Of a stretch of DNA of 64,000 bases, positions 29,278 to 36,864 are shown in pieces. The stretch covers positions 1 through 64,000 of the forward strand of contig JADKKA010000019.1 of NCBI GenBank assembly GCA_016720745.1. Direction: 5' to 3'. The position numbers and the translations under genes are program-made. This stretch comes from Chitinophagaceae bacterium (GTDB lineage: Bacteria; Bacteroidota; Bacteroidia; Chitinophagales; Chitinophagaceae). The notes under the pieces are model-generated. The model was not told where the DNA came from. It saw nothing but the letters and a program-made list of their open reading frames with translations, and ran no database searches. How positions within the stretch are numbered: position 1 is the stretch's first letter; each line of letters starts with the position of its first letter.

Positions 29278-29666
29278 ATTGACATCATTATTTTTCTAAG
29301 GTGAGCTAAATAGAATTTTGCATTTTTTTCATTGGTGGCCGCCCATTCATCAAACCGGCGACTCCAATACCTCCAGCCTTTCTGGTATAACGCTGGATCA
29401 TTGTCAGGATAAGAACTCCATCCATTGCCAAACTCTGAGGGATTAACATTGTCTGTATGTTCCTTCCAATCGCTGTCAAGCGCTTTAAAATGTGGCGCAG
29501 ATGGTGGAGTGGCCGGAAAACCATTTCCTACGGTTGTGCCTACCAAAACCCGTTTGCCAGCATTTGGTCCAACCTCTACCAGCCATTCGAAGTATACTTT
29601 ATCAGCAGCGGGTTCCTGGGGATTAAACCCCAGGGCCCGCAACTGATTTACAAAATCAGTTTTCAT
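29274..29666 (-). CDS. E2-like (UBC-fold) protein without cysteine
   Basis: The frame can start at 29738, but MKTDFVNQLRALGF at 29666 is a better start: the longer form would overlap the Ubl gene and adds residues unlike the family. About 130 residues: EWLVEVGPNAGKRVLVGTTV is the beta-meander, FPATPPSAPHF the UBC-type PxxPP turn, then HTDNVNPSEFGNGWSSYP and a final helix pair. Best match is the prokaryotic E2 family found with multiubiquitin proteins. From this start there is no cysteine at all, so the usual thioester route is unavailable; a conserved histidine (H in APHF, or in KEHTDN) may act instead, or the protein is a scaffold. Seventeen bases after the Ubl gene, overlapping the E1 gene by four. 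Confidence 0.7.
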   Translation of the reverse strand: MKTDFVNQLRALGFNPQEPAADKVYFEWLVEVGPNAGKRVLVGTTVGNGFPATPPSAPHFKALDSDWKEHTDNVNPSEFGNGWSSYPDNDPALYQKGWRYWSRRFDEWAATNEKNAKFYLAHLRKIMMSI

Positions 29667-29683
29667 CGTATTTGATTTTAGTG

Positions 29684-30209
29684 TTAAGAAAGTGGTGTAG
29701 GTCCATTCAGTACAGAGAAGAACTTCATTCTCGGGCACCGCATTTTAATCGGCTCCTGGGGATTGTCCTTGTACTTAATTTGCTTGCCATCTTCCAGCAC
29801 CTGTATCAAATAGTGCTTCGATGGATCGACACCGGCAGCTTTCATGATCTCTACAGGAGTCATCTCCTTCAGATCTGTTGTCTCCGGCTCGTTATCCATA
29901 TCGTAATAAAAAATCTCCGGGGTTTAGTGAAAAAATTTCCACGCCCGGAGACGTCAGATCGACCAGCTCATCGAGACTGATCCGATCGGGCTCGCACCCC
30001 TTCCGCTTTATGTAAAGGCTAAAGCATTCGGGAGGCTTTTTACCGGCCTTTATAAGCACCTCTCTGCCGGTCACCTTTTCCTTGTTAAATACTACCAGTA
30101 CCTGGTCCACTAAGGTTTGGTACTGTTTGCCGACAGGAACTTTCCTGTCTGTCTTTGCATATTCCTGGAGGTCGATGACCTCGATGTTATCAGACGTAGT
30201 CTGTTTCAT
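29684..30209 (-). CDS. Tandem ubiquitin-like (multiubiquitin) protein, split by one frameshift
   Basis: Two frames: 30209-29892 (105 residues) and 29899-29684 (71 residues), overlapping by 8 bases. The first holds a full Ubl: VLVVFNKEKVTGREVLIKAG, KPPECFSLYIKRKG, and ISLDELVDLTSPGVEIF. The second has PVEIMKAAGVDPSKHYLIQV and MKFFSV but lacks the first beta-strand; that strand (DFLLRY) is the tail of the first frame. Joined, they form a two-Ubl polyprotein of about 176 residues, as in multiubiquitin families. The C-terminus after the last Ubl (LNGPTPLS) would be trimmed by the JAB domain. First gene of the operon; the promoter faces an XRE regulator across a 480-base gap. Confidence 0.75.
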
Positions 30210-30592
30210 ATTTTGAATTTTACTGTATGAAAAAAATGGCTAAAAGAAAAGAATAGAAAATAGGAAGCTGTTTGAAGTTCAGCGCTTCAATGAACCTTCT
30301 GGTTTATGGCTGCAGGAGCAGCACTACAGGTAATATGTGAGTCTTAACCTTGCATTCAATTTAAATTAACCCATGCGTAACAGGAAAGTGGAAAACCTTG
30401 AAAAAAATGCCGAACGGCTTTGTAGATTGAAGATGCGCCCTTACTTTTGAATTCTCACATTCTAGGGTAGGGTGAAGGTCAAGTAACCTTCGTTCTTCCT
30501 CTACAAGGCCGGCTAGTGGTTTACCGCTATCCGGTTTCTTGCTTCTACGGAGTAAAGGTACTACTTGTCTCCAAATTTGACAAACATATTTT
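30210..30592. other. Divergent intergenic region between the Ubl operon and the XRE gene
   Basis: No gene is visible. It must hold the promoter of the Ubl operon (minus strand) and that of the regulator. Candidate operator repeats lie at its right end (next entry). Several short palindromic runs (for example around 30505-30530, GGCCGGCTAGTGG) have no clear function. Confidence 0.5.
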
Positions 30593-30634
30593 ATAAACAG
30601 GTTGTTAACATGTCAGTATCATAAACAGCTTGTG
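30593..30634. promoter_or_regulatory. Direct-repeat candidate operator for the XRE regulator
   Basis: ATAAACAGGTTGT (30593-30605) and ATAAACAGCTTGT (30620-30632) differ at one base and are 27 bases apart, about two and a half helical turns. They lie just upstream of the XRE start, where autoregulatory operators are usual. Confidence 0.5.
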
Positions 30635-30688
30635 GTATTTTGTATTGAAAAAGTCATTACCTTTGCTCTCCAGAGAGCAAAAACCCGG

Positions 30689-30916
30689 ATGCCGAAAATC
30701 ACAAACATCGATAACTTCTACGTTGAACTAGGGATTGGTATTAAGAACCAACGCTTGCATAAAGGATACAGCCAGGAAGAGCTTGGTAATTTTCTAGGTC
30801 TCACAAGAACTTCAATCGTAAATATAGAAAAGGGCAGACAACGCCCGCCAGTTCATACACTTTGTGAACTGGCTAGTTTTCTCAACGTACAAATCACTGA
30901 TCTTTTTTCCTACTGA
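30689..30916 (+). CDS. XRE-family helix-turn-helix regulator
   Basis: 75 residues from ATG 30689 (MPKITNIDNFYVELG); the frame is open further upstream, but those residues are not family-like. The HTH core is clear: IKNQRLHKGYSQEELGNFLG, then LTRTSIVNIEKGRQRPPVHT and LCELASFLNVQITDLF, the Cro/C1 pattern. Followed by an ImmA-type peptidase gene at 160 bases. In ICEBs1 and many phages the XRE repressor is cleaved by ImmA on stress, which would let this pair control the island. Which promoters it represses is inferred. Confidence 0.85.
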   Translation: MPKITNIDNFYVELGIGIKNQRLHKGYSQEELGNFLGLTRTSIVNIEKGRQRPPVHTLCELASFLNVQITDLFSY

Positions 30917-31075
30917 AGATGAAAAAAGCAATTAGATTTCAAGAAAGAGATGAATCAAGATCTGACGCTGGCAGTCAAAAAAGTTAAGGACGTACCAATA
31001 GGAAAGAACAAAAACAGGATTTCACATTTTTTTCAGCTTTCTGATTCCAAATAATCGACTTAAGTACTATTTCTT

Positions 31076-31630
31076 ATGGCAAAAAACTATTCTCAAATAG
31101 AGAAGAAGGCTCAAGAACTTCTTGACTCTTTAAAAATCAATGAGCTTCCAATTCCCATAAATGAAGTTGCGGAACGAGCCGGAACTTCGGTTACCGCATT
31201 TGACCTTGGCGATGATATTTCTGGAGTGCTTCATATTAAGAATAACAAAGCTAATATTGGGTATAATCCCAGCGAGTCGAAGGTGAGACAGCGATTTACC
31301 GTGGCCCATGAACTCGGACATTATATTCTTCATAAGCATGATGAAAAGGATAAGATATATGTCGATAATGAAAATTATTTTTATCCATTAAAGTTTAGAA
31401 CTACAAATATGAAGTTGTCCGAACAAGACTATGAAGAAGAACAGGAGGCAAATGCGTTTGCTGCTGCATTACTGATACCTGTTAGATTAGTTCAACGAGA
31501 AGTTAAGAATTACAATGGATTTGATCTATCAGATAATAGTATGATAGTAGAGTTAGCGAAAAAATTTGATGTTAGTATGCAAGCAATGAGCTATAGAATC
31601 TTTAGACTTGTTGATGCCGGCCAAATATAA
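31076..31630 (+). CDS. ImmA/IrrE-family metallopeptidase
   Basis: 184 residues. Gluzincin motif HELGH at 78-82 with the downstream glutamate in EEQEANAFAAALLIP (about 121-135). N-terminus has a helix (QIEKKAQELLDSL) as in family members. Such enzymes cleave XRE-type repressors to switch on mobile elements or stress genes; the neighbour is exactly such a repressor. The C-terminal part (SMQAMSYRIFRLVDAG) is a second HTH-like helix pair common in this family. Intact, with no frameshifts. Confidence 0.85.
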   Translation: MAKNYSQIEKKAQELLDSLKINELPIPINEVAERAGTSVTAFDLGDDISGVLHIKNNKANIGYNPSESKVRQRFTVAHELGHYILHKHDEKDKIYVDNENYFYPLKFRTTNMKLSEQDYEEEQEANAFAAALLIPVRLVQREVKNYNGFDLSDNSMIVELAKKFDVSMQAMSYRIFRLVDAGQI

Positions 31631-31807
31631 TAACAGCACTGACTATTCCTAACTCCTGTTGATTTTATCGTTTTACCTTTCATCTTTGGGGAGAGCTTTT
31701 CACTAAGGTCGCTCATGGTATTACTAATTTCTTCAACAAAACTTTTGCATAGATATAGCGAATAGAGTTGTGTTTAAACAAGTAGTAACAATTCTTTAAC
31801 CATAGTA

Positions 31808-33019
31808 TTAAATTCCTAAATTCTTAAAGTTTGCACGCTTCGTACCTTCAACAATTTCAGGAATATTTACATCATAATAGTTAAGTTGTCTCCTGCTTTG
31901 TATGTCCCTTCATTTTAGAGAGAATCGCTCCTTCGGCCCCGTATCGAACCCATAATTGAGCATTGGTATGGCGGGCAACTTTATTGGAAATGCTCTTACT
32001 AATCTTGGCTAGTTTGGCGATATCTTTTAAATGTCGATTAAAAACCTGCTCTTCTATAAAATGTGAGTGATCAAAAACTGTTTTGGAATGAATGCCAGAA
32101 CTATATCTCTTAAGTATGATACTGGCATAAGGGAATTTAAATATGGGGATAATAGTTTGATTACCATTCTTGTCCCTTGATCCCAGAATTATGTTTCCAT
32201 GCTCTTGATCTTTCAGTAATTGATCCTTAGTGAAAATAAATAAGTCCTTATAATAATAGCCCGTATAGATCATGAATAAAAAATATCTCTGTCCCTGGCA
32301 AGATGATGTTGCTCTTCAGAAAAGGTGAGATCTTTTAAGGCTTTTATCTCTTGTGGTTCGAGAAATACTCTTTTCGCTTTGGGGACTTTGATCTTTACGT
32401 CATCAAACAAAAACTCCATTTGGCTAGAATCAAGATAATTCTCTCGCCTGGCATGACGGATAACTTTTTTCAATGCTTCCATATATTTTCGAGCAGCCGC
32501 TCCACCCAATTCTAAATCAACTTGCATATATCGTAAAAAATCTCGTGGCAGATCACTATCAATATCTGAAAAATAGATTTGTTTTCTAAAAGCCTTTAAA
32601 TGATTTAGAGTGGTTTTGTATTTTTTGATCGTATTCTCTTCCAACTTTCCAGGTGGTCGTTTAATATAAGAATCCATATAATCCAAAAAGGAACCACGAT
32701 CCCCTTTTCTCTCCAATTGCTTTAGTAGGGTTTCAAAAGTGATATTCTTATTTGCATTATAGTTTCTTTTGATCTGTTCATGAAGAATAGTTTTCTTCTC
32801 CAGGATTTTACTATTAATCTGAAAAGAAAAAGGATGATCTGGTTTTACCCAATTACCCTCTTCACCACTCCATTGATGCAATCTCACTTTTTGTGGTAAT
32901 GGAACACGATAGTATTTGCAAGACCTACCAATCATTATTCTAATATGTATAGGGTATAAGGCCGATACATTTGTTTCATTACGCCAGTTTATCAAGACTG
33001 CTATTCTCGGTAAAATCAT
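31808..33019 (-). CDS. Tyrosine recombinase / integrase of the island, two frameshifts
   Basis: N-terminal frame 33019-32270: arm-type DNA-binding start (RIAVLINWRNETNVSALYPI) and SAM-like core-binding domain (FETLLKQLERKGDRGSFLDY). The catalytic domain begins in this frame (KRVFLEPQEIKALKDLTF) and continues at 32273 in the next frame (MIYTGYYYKDLFIFTKDQL). SNKVARHTNAQLWVRYG holds the R-x-H-T box, KGHTKQ the GH. A second shift near 31890 leads to NYYDVNIPEIVEG with the nucleophile tyrosine and a stop at 31808-31810. Total about 403 residues. In the position of the first catalytic arginine (TGLRxSD) there is tyrosine (TGYYYKD); the Bacteroidetes IntDOT enzyme also lacks this arginine. Starts 165 bases from the tRNA and reads away from it. 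Confidence 0.85.
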
Positions 33020-33073
33020 ACGCTAAAGTAATCGAAATTTTTAAAAAACCGTAAATACAACCGAAAAGGAATT

Positions 33074-33103
33074 AACGGGAATAAACGGGAACTAACGAGA
33101 GTC
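33074..33103. repeat. Three 10-base direct repeats beside the integrase start
   Basis: AACGGGAATA, AACGGGAACT and AACGAGAGTC follow each other with exactly 10-base spacing, so the sites lie on one face of the helix. They sit between the integrase start and the tRNA, where arm-type integrase or excisionase sites are expected. Confidence 0.55.
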
Positions 33104-33114
33104 AAAAAATGATG

Positions 33115-33149
33115 AAAGCCTTACCAGCAGATGATTTGGTAAGGCTTTT
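33115..33149. terminator. Hairpin between the integrase and tRNA-Arg
   Basis: AAAGCCTTACC pairs perfectly with GGTAAGGCTTT around a 12-base loop; the run ends in TTTTA. It may terminate tRNA or chromosome transcripts before they enter the island, or the reverse. Confidence 0.55.
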
Positions 33150-33184
33150 AATTACTTTCAATTCTTCTTAAGAATGTTTGGTAG

Positions 33185-33256
33185 TAGCCTCGACAGGAAT
33201 CGAACCTGTATCTGGAGCTTCGGAAACTCTTATACTATCCATTGTACTACGAGGCC
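33185..33256 (-). tRNA. tRNA-Arg (anticodon CCG)
   Basis: Acceptor stem GGCCTCG pairs with CGAGGCT (last pair G-U), D stem GTAC/GTAT, anticodon loop TTCCGAA with CCG, T stem ACAGG/CCTGT with loop TTCGATT, discriminator A. No CCA is encoded, as usual in this phylum. The 3' end is the attachment site of the island and is kept intact. It reads CGG arginine codons. Confidence 0.9.
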
Positions 33257-33398
33257 AGAAAAATGTGAATATGTGCGAATGTGAAGATGTGAAAATGAAT
33301 CTCCCATCCGGTATTTGCTTTTAATTTTAAGAACTCAACAGATCGGGTAAATTCCTTGTCCTCCATTTTCACATCCCCACATTTCCATATTCCCACAT

Positions 33399-33992
33399 TT
33401 ACTTAATCAGTCCGCTCGCATTGGTCGCGAAGACCTTTACGGCGATGGCCAGCAAAATTACGCCAAAAAACTTTCTTACCGCTAATAAACCTGATTTTCC
33501 CAGTACCCTTTCGATAAGATTCAGGGAGCGTAACACAATGTATATCACGATCAGATTGACCAATATGGCCAGCAGGATCATGAACTCATTTTTATCGGCC
33601 CGCTCAAATGTGGCTTTGAGCGACATAATGGTCGTTAGTGTACCACTTCCGGCTATTAATGGAAAGGCAATCGGTACCACGGTTCCCGATGGTGTGCCCT
33701 TCTCCGGTTTGAAGAATTCAATCCCCAGCACCATTTCCAGTCCCAGTATAAAGATCACAATGGAACCCGCTACCGCAAAAGACCGGATGTCCACCCCCAG
33801 GATATTCAGAAAGGGCTTGCCAATAAAGAAAAACAGGACCATCAAACCCCCGGAAATCAACGTAACCTTCCAGGCATTGATACCCCCCATTTTCTGTTTG
33901 ATAGATATCAGCATGGGCACCGATCCCACCACATCTATCACCGCAAATAAGGTAAATGTCAGGGTGAGGAATTCCTGTAGGTTAAACTGCAT
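33399..33992 (-). CDS. MarC-family inner-membrane protein
   Basis: 197 residues with six membrane segments. Family landmarks: FAVIDVVGSVPMLISI near the start (MarC members have DPxGNxP here, changed to DVVGSVP), GLEMVLGIE in the middle, FPLIAGSGTLTTIMSL (the PL(L)AGPG motif). Function of MarC proteins is not established; the old link with multiple antibiotic resistance was not upheld. First gene beyond the tRNA on the right, intact, and with base composition unlike the island. Confidence 0.85.
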   Translation of the reverse strand: MQFNLQEFLTLTFTLFAVIDVVGSVPMLISIKQKMGGINAWKVTLISGGLMVLFFFIGKPFLNILGVDIRSFAVAGSIVIFILGLEMVLGIEFFKPEKGTPSGTVVPIAFPLIAGSGTLTTIMSLKATFERADKNEFMILLAILVNLIVIYIVLRSLNLIERVLGKSGLLAVRKFFGVILLAIAVKVFATNASGLIK

Positions 33993-34015
33993 GGCGTTGG
34001 TTTTTGCAAAAGTAC

Positions 34016-34234
34016 TTAACGAAAAAGATATCGCTCCTTAAAGTAATGTAACTCCACCGATAAGTACTGCAGACAATCCCGGCACAAACAATCCTGGTAA
34101 CGCTGTTCCATAAAGGCACGCTGCTCTTCAGTTAGTACAATTCCATAACACTGACATAGGGTGATATTACCCGGCTTGCATTCAAAAGCCTGCTGGCAAC
34201 GCGGACATTTTTTAGTTTCGTGCTGGCACATCAT
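34016..34234 (-). CDS. Small cysteine-rich protein (CWC type)
   Basis: 72 residues with CPRCQQAFEC (C11, C14, C20), then LCQCYG and a second pair CLCRDC near 48-53: the pattern of the cysteine-rich CWC family, presumably metal-binding. Starts 6 bases after the BtuB-like receptor stop and is probably in its operon and under its riboswitch. Function unknown. Confidence 0.7.
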   Translation of the reverse strand: MMCQHETKKCPRCQQAFECKPGNITLCQCYGIVLTEEQRAFMEQRYQDCLCRDCLQYLSVELHYFKERYLFR

Positions 34235-34240
34235 TCTCCA

Positions 34241-36208
34241 TTAAAAACTGAAACGGATACCGCCAAAACCATTGGTGCCGGGTGTCCTGAATCCACTGAT
34301 TTCAGTATACCGACTGCCCGTGATATTCCGGATATCTGCAAATACTTTCAGCCGGTTCTTGCAAAAACCATATTCTGCATAAATATCCCATAAAGCATAT
34401 GCTCCCAGTGTCGTGTACACGGTACTGAAACTATTGTTGTCGAAATAAGCATCCTTTCTTTCTCCCGTTACTGCCAGATTACTGCTTACAAAAAAATGTT
34501 TGCTGATTCCTGCGCTAAGGTGCAGACCGGCAGCCGATTTTGGCCGGCGAAGCAGGTTATTATAACTGGTGTCCTTACTCCCGGTCTTGGTTTCAATTTT
34601 TCCGGTTACATAATGATAGAAGGCCCTGACCTGAATGGCTTTGCTGAACTGGTAACTGGCTTCCCACTCCAAACCATGATCCTTCTGGCGATCCTGGTTG
34701 ATATACTGGGAGACAAATGTGGTGGGGTTGGAAAAAAAGAAGATCACATCTTTTACATTCCGGCTGTAGACCACCGCCCGGCTGCTGAATTTATTGTTCA
34801 CCGAAAAATACTGCAGCCCTGCTTCCATACTGATTGCTGCTTCGGGTTGCAAATCCCGGTTACCATATTCAGAGAATAACTGGTAAAGGGAAGGTGTACG
34901 ATAGGCTGAAGACAGATTGGCAAAAATTTTCAGCTTTTTATTGATCAGGTAAGAGGGATTGATATTAAATACCGCATGGGTGCCGTACTCCGAATGAATA
35001 TTCACCCTTCCTCCCAATTCTGTATTGAAGCCGGACAAATGATTCCAATTTACAGCTGCATAAATCCCCAGCTGATTTTGATCCAGACTGTCGCGGCCAT
35101 AAGCTGTATTATAGGGACCAAAAAAACCAATGGATTCATAAGTCTGGTCTGATATGGAAGATCTGTAATCCAATCCACCAGTAATAGTAATGGCGGTGCC
35201 GGCTTTCGCCGTGATATAGGCATCAGCAAAATGTTCCGACCCCTTGTATTGGCCCTGGCTCCAGGTATCAAATCCATTGCGGCTTAGTAAGGAGTCATCG
35301 GTATAAAGCCGGTTGATGCGGTTATAATTATATAAGACCGTGAGTTTGTTTTTTCCAAACAAAAATTCATTGCGTAAACCAGCCTGTAAACTTCGCTGGG
35401 TATAAGTATAATCTAACTCATCTGTAAAAGCACCCTGATCAATATCACCCTTGATAGAACTGTACCGGAGATAGGGCTGAATGAGTATCTTATCCGTTGG
35501 TCTGTATCCAACAGCCGCCTGCCATCCATTTTGCCGGAAACCATCACGGTCAGTAACGGGTATGTTTTGCGGATTCAGGGTTTCATTGATTCCCTTTGTA
35601 TCATGATAGGTCCAGCCCGCATTGTATTCAAATTTTCCTTTTTTGCCTTGCACAGCAGCCTGTGTTTTCAAAGAATTAAAACTGCCGGCGGAAGCAGCGA
35701 GCTGTCCGGTCAGGGGCTTGACTGCATTTTTCCGGGTGATGATATTGATCACACCGGCCAGGGCGTCGCTGCCGTATAAGGTAGACTGACTTCCTTTGAG
35801 TATTTCAATTCTTTCAATGGCACTCAATGGCAGGTTACGGATATCAAAATTGCCACCGATACCGGATGCATCGTACACAGGCACTCCGTCAATAGTAATT
35901 AAAGTATGTTCCACCCGGGCTCCCCGGAGATACAGGCTTTTATCTTTACCTGCATTGCTATTGGCACCGGCAATAAAAACACCAGACTGCTCGGTCAGTA
36001 ACTGAGATAAATCTTTACCTCCGCTTTGTTCAATCTGTTCCCGGCTGATCACGGTTACTACTTTGCCGGTGAGGGAAGTTTTGTTGGGATACTTGTTGGC
36101 GGTTACCACCACTTCATTGAGTAAGCTGCTGTCTGTTGGTTCCTGTGCACTGAGCTGCGAGCAGATAATTGCGGCAGCCAGCACAAAAAATGTTTGTTTC
36201 ATTTGCAT
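34241..36208 (-). CDS. TonB-dependent outer-membrane receptor, BtuB-like
   Basis: 655 residues. Signal peptide up to SQLSAQ (residue 21), TonB-box region NEVVVTANKYP (31-41), plug domain with DLSQLLTEQSGVFI and YLRGARVEHTLITIDGVPV, then a 22-strand barrel ending in FGGIRFSF with terminal Phe. A cobalamin riboswitch lies directly upstream, which assigns corrinoids as its substrate: it would take up vitamin B12 or precursors using TonB energy. Short form without the N-terminal carboxypeptidase-like extension of SusC proteins, as in BtuB. The CWC gene follows at 6 bases. Confidence 0.85.
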   Translation of the reverse strand: MQMKQTFFVLAAAIICSQLSAQEPTDSSLLNEVVVTANKYPNKTSLTGKVVTVISREQIEQSGGKDLSQLLTEQSGVFIAGANSNAGKDKSLYLRGARVEHTLITIDGVPVYDASGIGGNFDIRNLPLSAIERIEILKGSQSTLYGSDALAGVINIITRKNAVKPLTGQLAASAGSFNSLKTQAAVQGKKGKFEYNAGWTYHDTKGINETLNPQNIPVTDRDGFRQNGWQAAVGYRPTDKILIQPYLRYSSIKGDIDQGAFTDELDYTYTQRSLQAGLRNEFLFGKNKLTVLYNYNRINRLYTDDSLLSRNGFDTWSQGQYKGSEHFADAYITAKAGTAITITGGLDYRSSISDQTYESIGFFGPYNTAYGRDSLDQNQLGIYAAVNWNHLSGFNTELGGRVNIHSEYGTHAVFNINPSYLINKKLKIFANLSSAYRTPSLYQLFSEYGNRDLQPEAAISMEAGLQYFSVNNKFSSRAVVYSRNVKDVIFFFSNPTTFVSQYINQDRQKDHGLEWEASYQFSKAIQVRAFYHYVTGKIETKTGSKDTSYNNLLRRPKSAAGLHLSAGISKHFFVSSNLAVTGERKDAYFDNNSFSTVYTTLGAYALWDIYAEYGFCKNRLKVFADIRNITGSRYTEISGFRTPGTNGFGGIRFSF

Positions 36209-36317
36209 GAAATTTTTTGTGTGACTGCTTCCGAAATGAAAAAAAGAATGAGATCGTAAGGTCTTGCGACTTTACATTCTCCGCCTTTCACCCGAAAGCT
36301 GAATAATGTTTGTTTGA

Positions 36318-36498
36318 TCGGGCAGGTCTTCTGGCTCACCCTAACCTAATTGCCTTCCCGTTTGAAACAGTGGCATGAAGAATTAGGTTTCCTAATTCCC
36401 CCTTTAGGGGGCTAGGGGGTATACAGCTACGGGGATAGCACCGGATTTACACCGGTTTCCCTTTTCATCCCGTCCATTGATGGCGGGAACCAAATCAG
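36318..36498 (-). promoter_or_regulatory. Cobalamin riboswitch
   Basis: Read on the minus strand: GGGAAACCGGTG, then AAATCCGGTGCTATCCCCGTAG (conserved core, split here), the B12 box GCCACTG near 36366-36375, then GGGAAGGCAATTAGG and GGTGAGCCAGAAGACCTGCC (class-wide 3' element). All canonical parts in the right order, about 180 bases, 110 bases upstream of the receptor gene. Adenosyl- or methylcobalamin binding would lower receptor expression. Its peripheral stem contains an intergenic repeat (see findings). Confidence 0.9.
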
Positions 36499-36864
36499 TA
36501 CAAAAGTAAGCGCCTCAGGAAAAGTGGAAGGATAAGTTATCAACAGCCTTTCAAAAGTATTTTACACTACATGAAAGGTCAACACCAGTAAAATGATTCA
36601 ACACAAAACTGATCGTGGCCTGGAAATTGTTCTATAATTTCTGCTGCGAAACATCATGTGACAGTTTTTATTCCTGGAAGTTTAATGCAGGTTTGTCATC
36701 CGGTGATCATATTTTTTTGTTGTGTTTTTTTAACATTTGACCGAAAATGAAAAGACCTGTTCCTGCGTTAGGCATGTAACCTCTGTCGCATTACAAGCTT
36801 ACCACTGCCGCCCATGCGGTACTCTTCTGCCCGGGATTTTTTTTAATGCCTAAAAATTTGTCCG
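36499..36864. other. Intergenic region between the riboswitch and the DUF6089 gene
   Basis: No gene is visible in 366 bases. It must hold the promoter for the riboswitch transcript on the minus strand and the promoter of the DUF6089 gene; TAAAAATTTGTCC just before the ATG is close to the Bacteroidota TAnnTTTG -7 element. Confidence 0.5.

Larger units (their letters stand above)
16363..33207. mobile_element. Integrated genomic island at tRNA-Arg(CCG)
   Basis: Bounded by a direct repeat of the tRNA 3' end. At the right end lies a tyrosine integrase that reads inward, away from the tRNA. The DNA is visibly richer in A and T than the flanks on both sides. Cargo is accessory: papain-like protein, lamin-tail protein, Ser/Thr kinase, DUF4238, CoiA-like nuclease, glycosyltransferase fusion, ubiquitin-like operon, XRE/ImmA pair. 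No conjugation or phage structural genes are present, so it is mobilisable at best. The mix of stand-alone accessory enzymes with a ubiquitin-like operon is what one finds in defence islands. Confidence 0.75.

Noticed and set aside
29667..29738. Longer start for the E2-like gene
   Set aside because: It would overlap the Ubl gene by 55 bases and adds residues unlike the family; M at 29666 fits better.
30689..31630. XRE plus ImmA pair as a toxin-antitoxin system
   Set aside because: The second protein has the HELGH peptidase motif of ImmA/IrrE and no toxin fold; a repressor-protease switch is the better reading.
33421..34041. 206-residue plus-strand frame opposite MarC
   Set aside because: Shadow of the MarC gene, which has clear membrane helices and family motifs.
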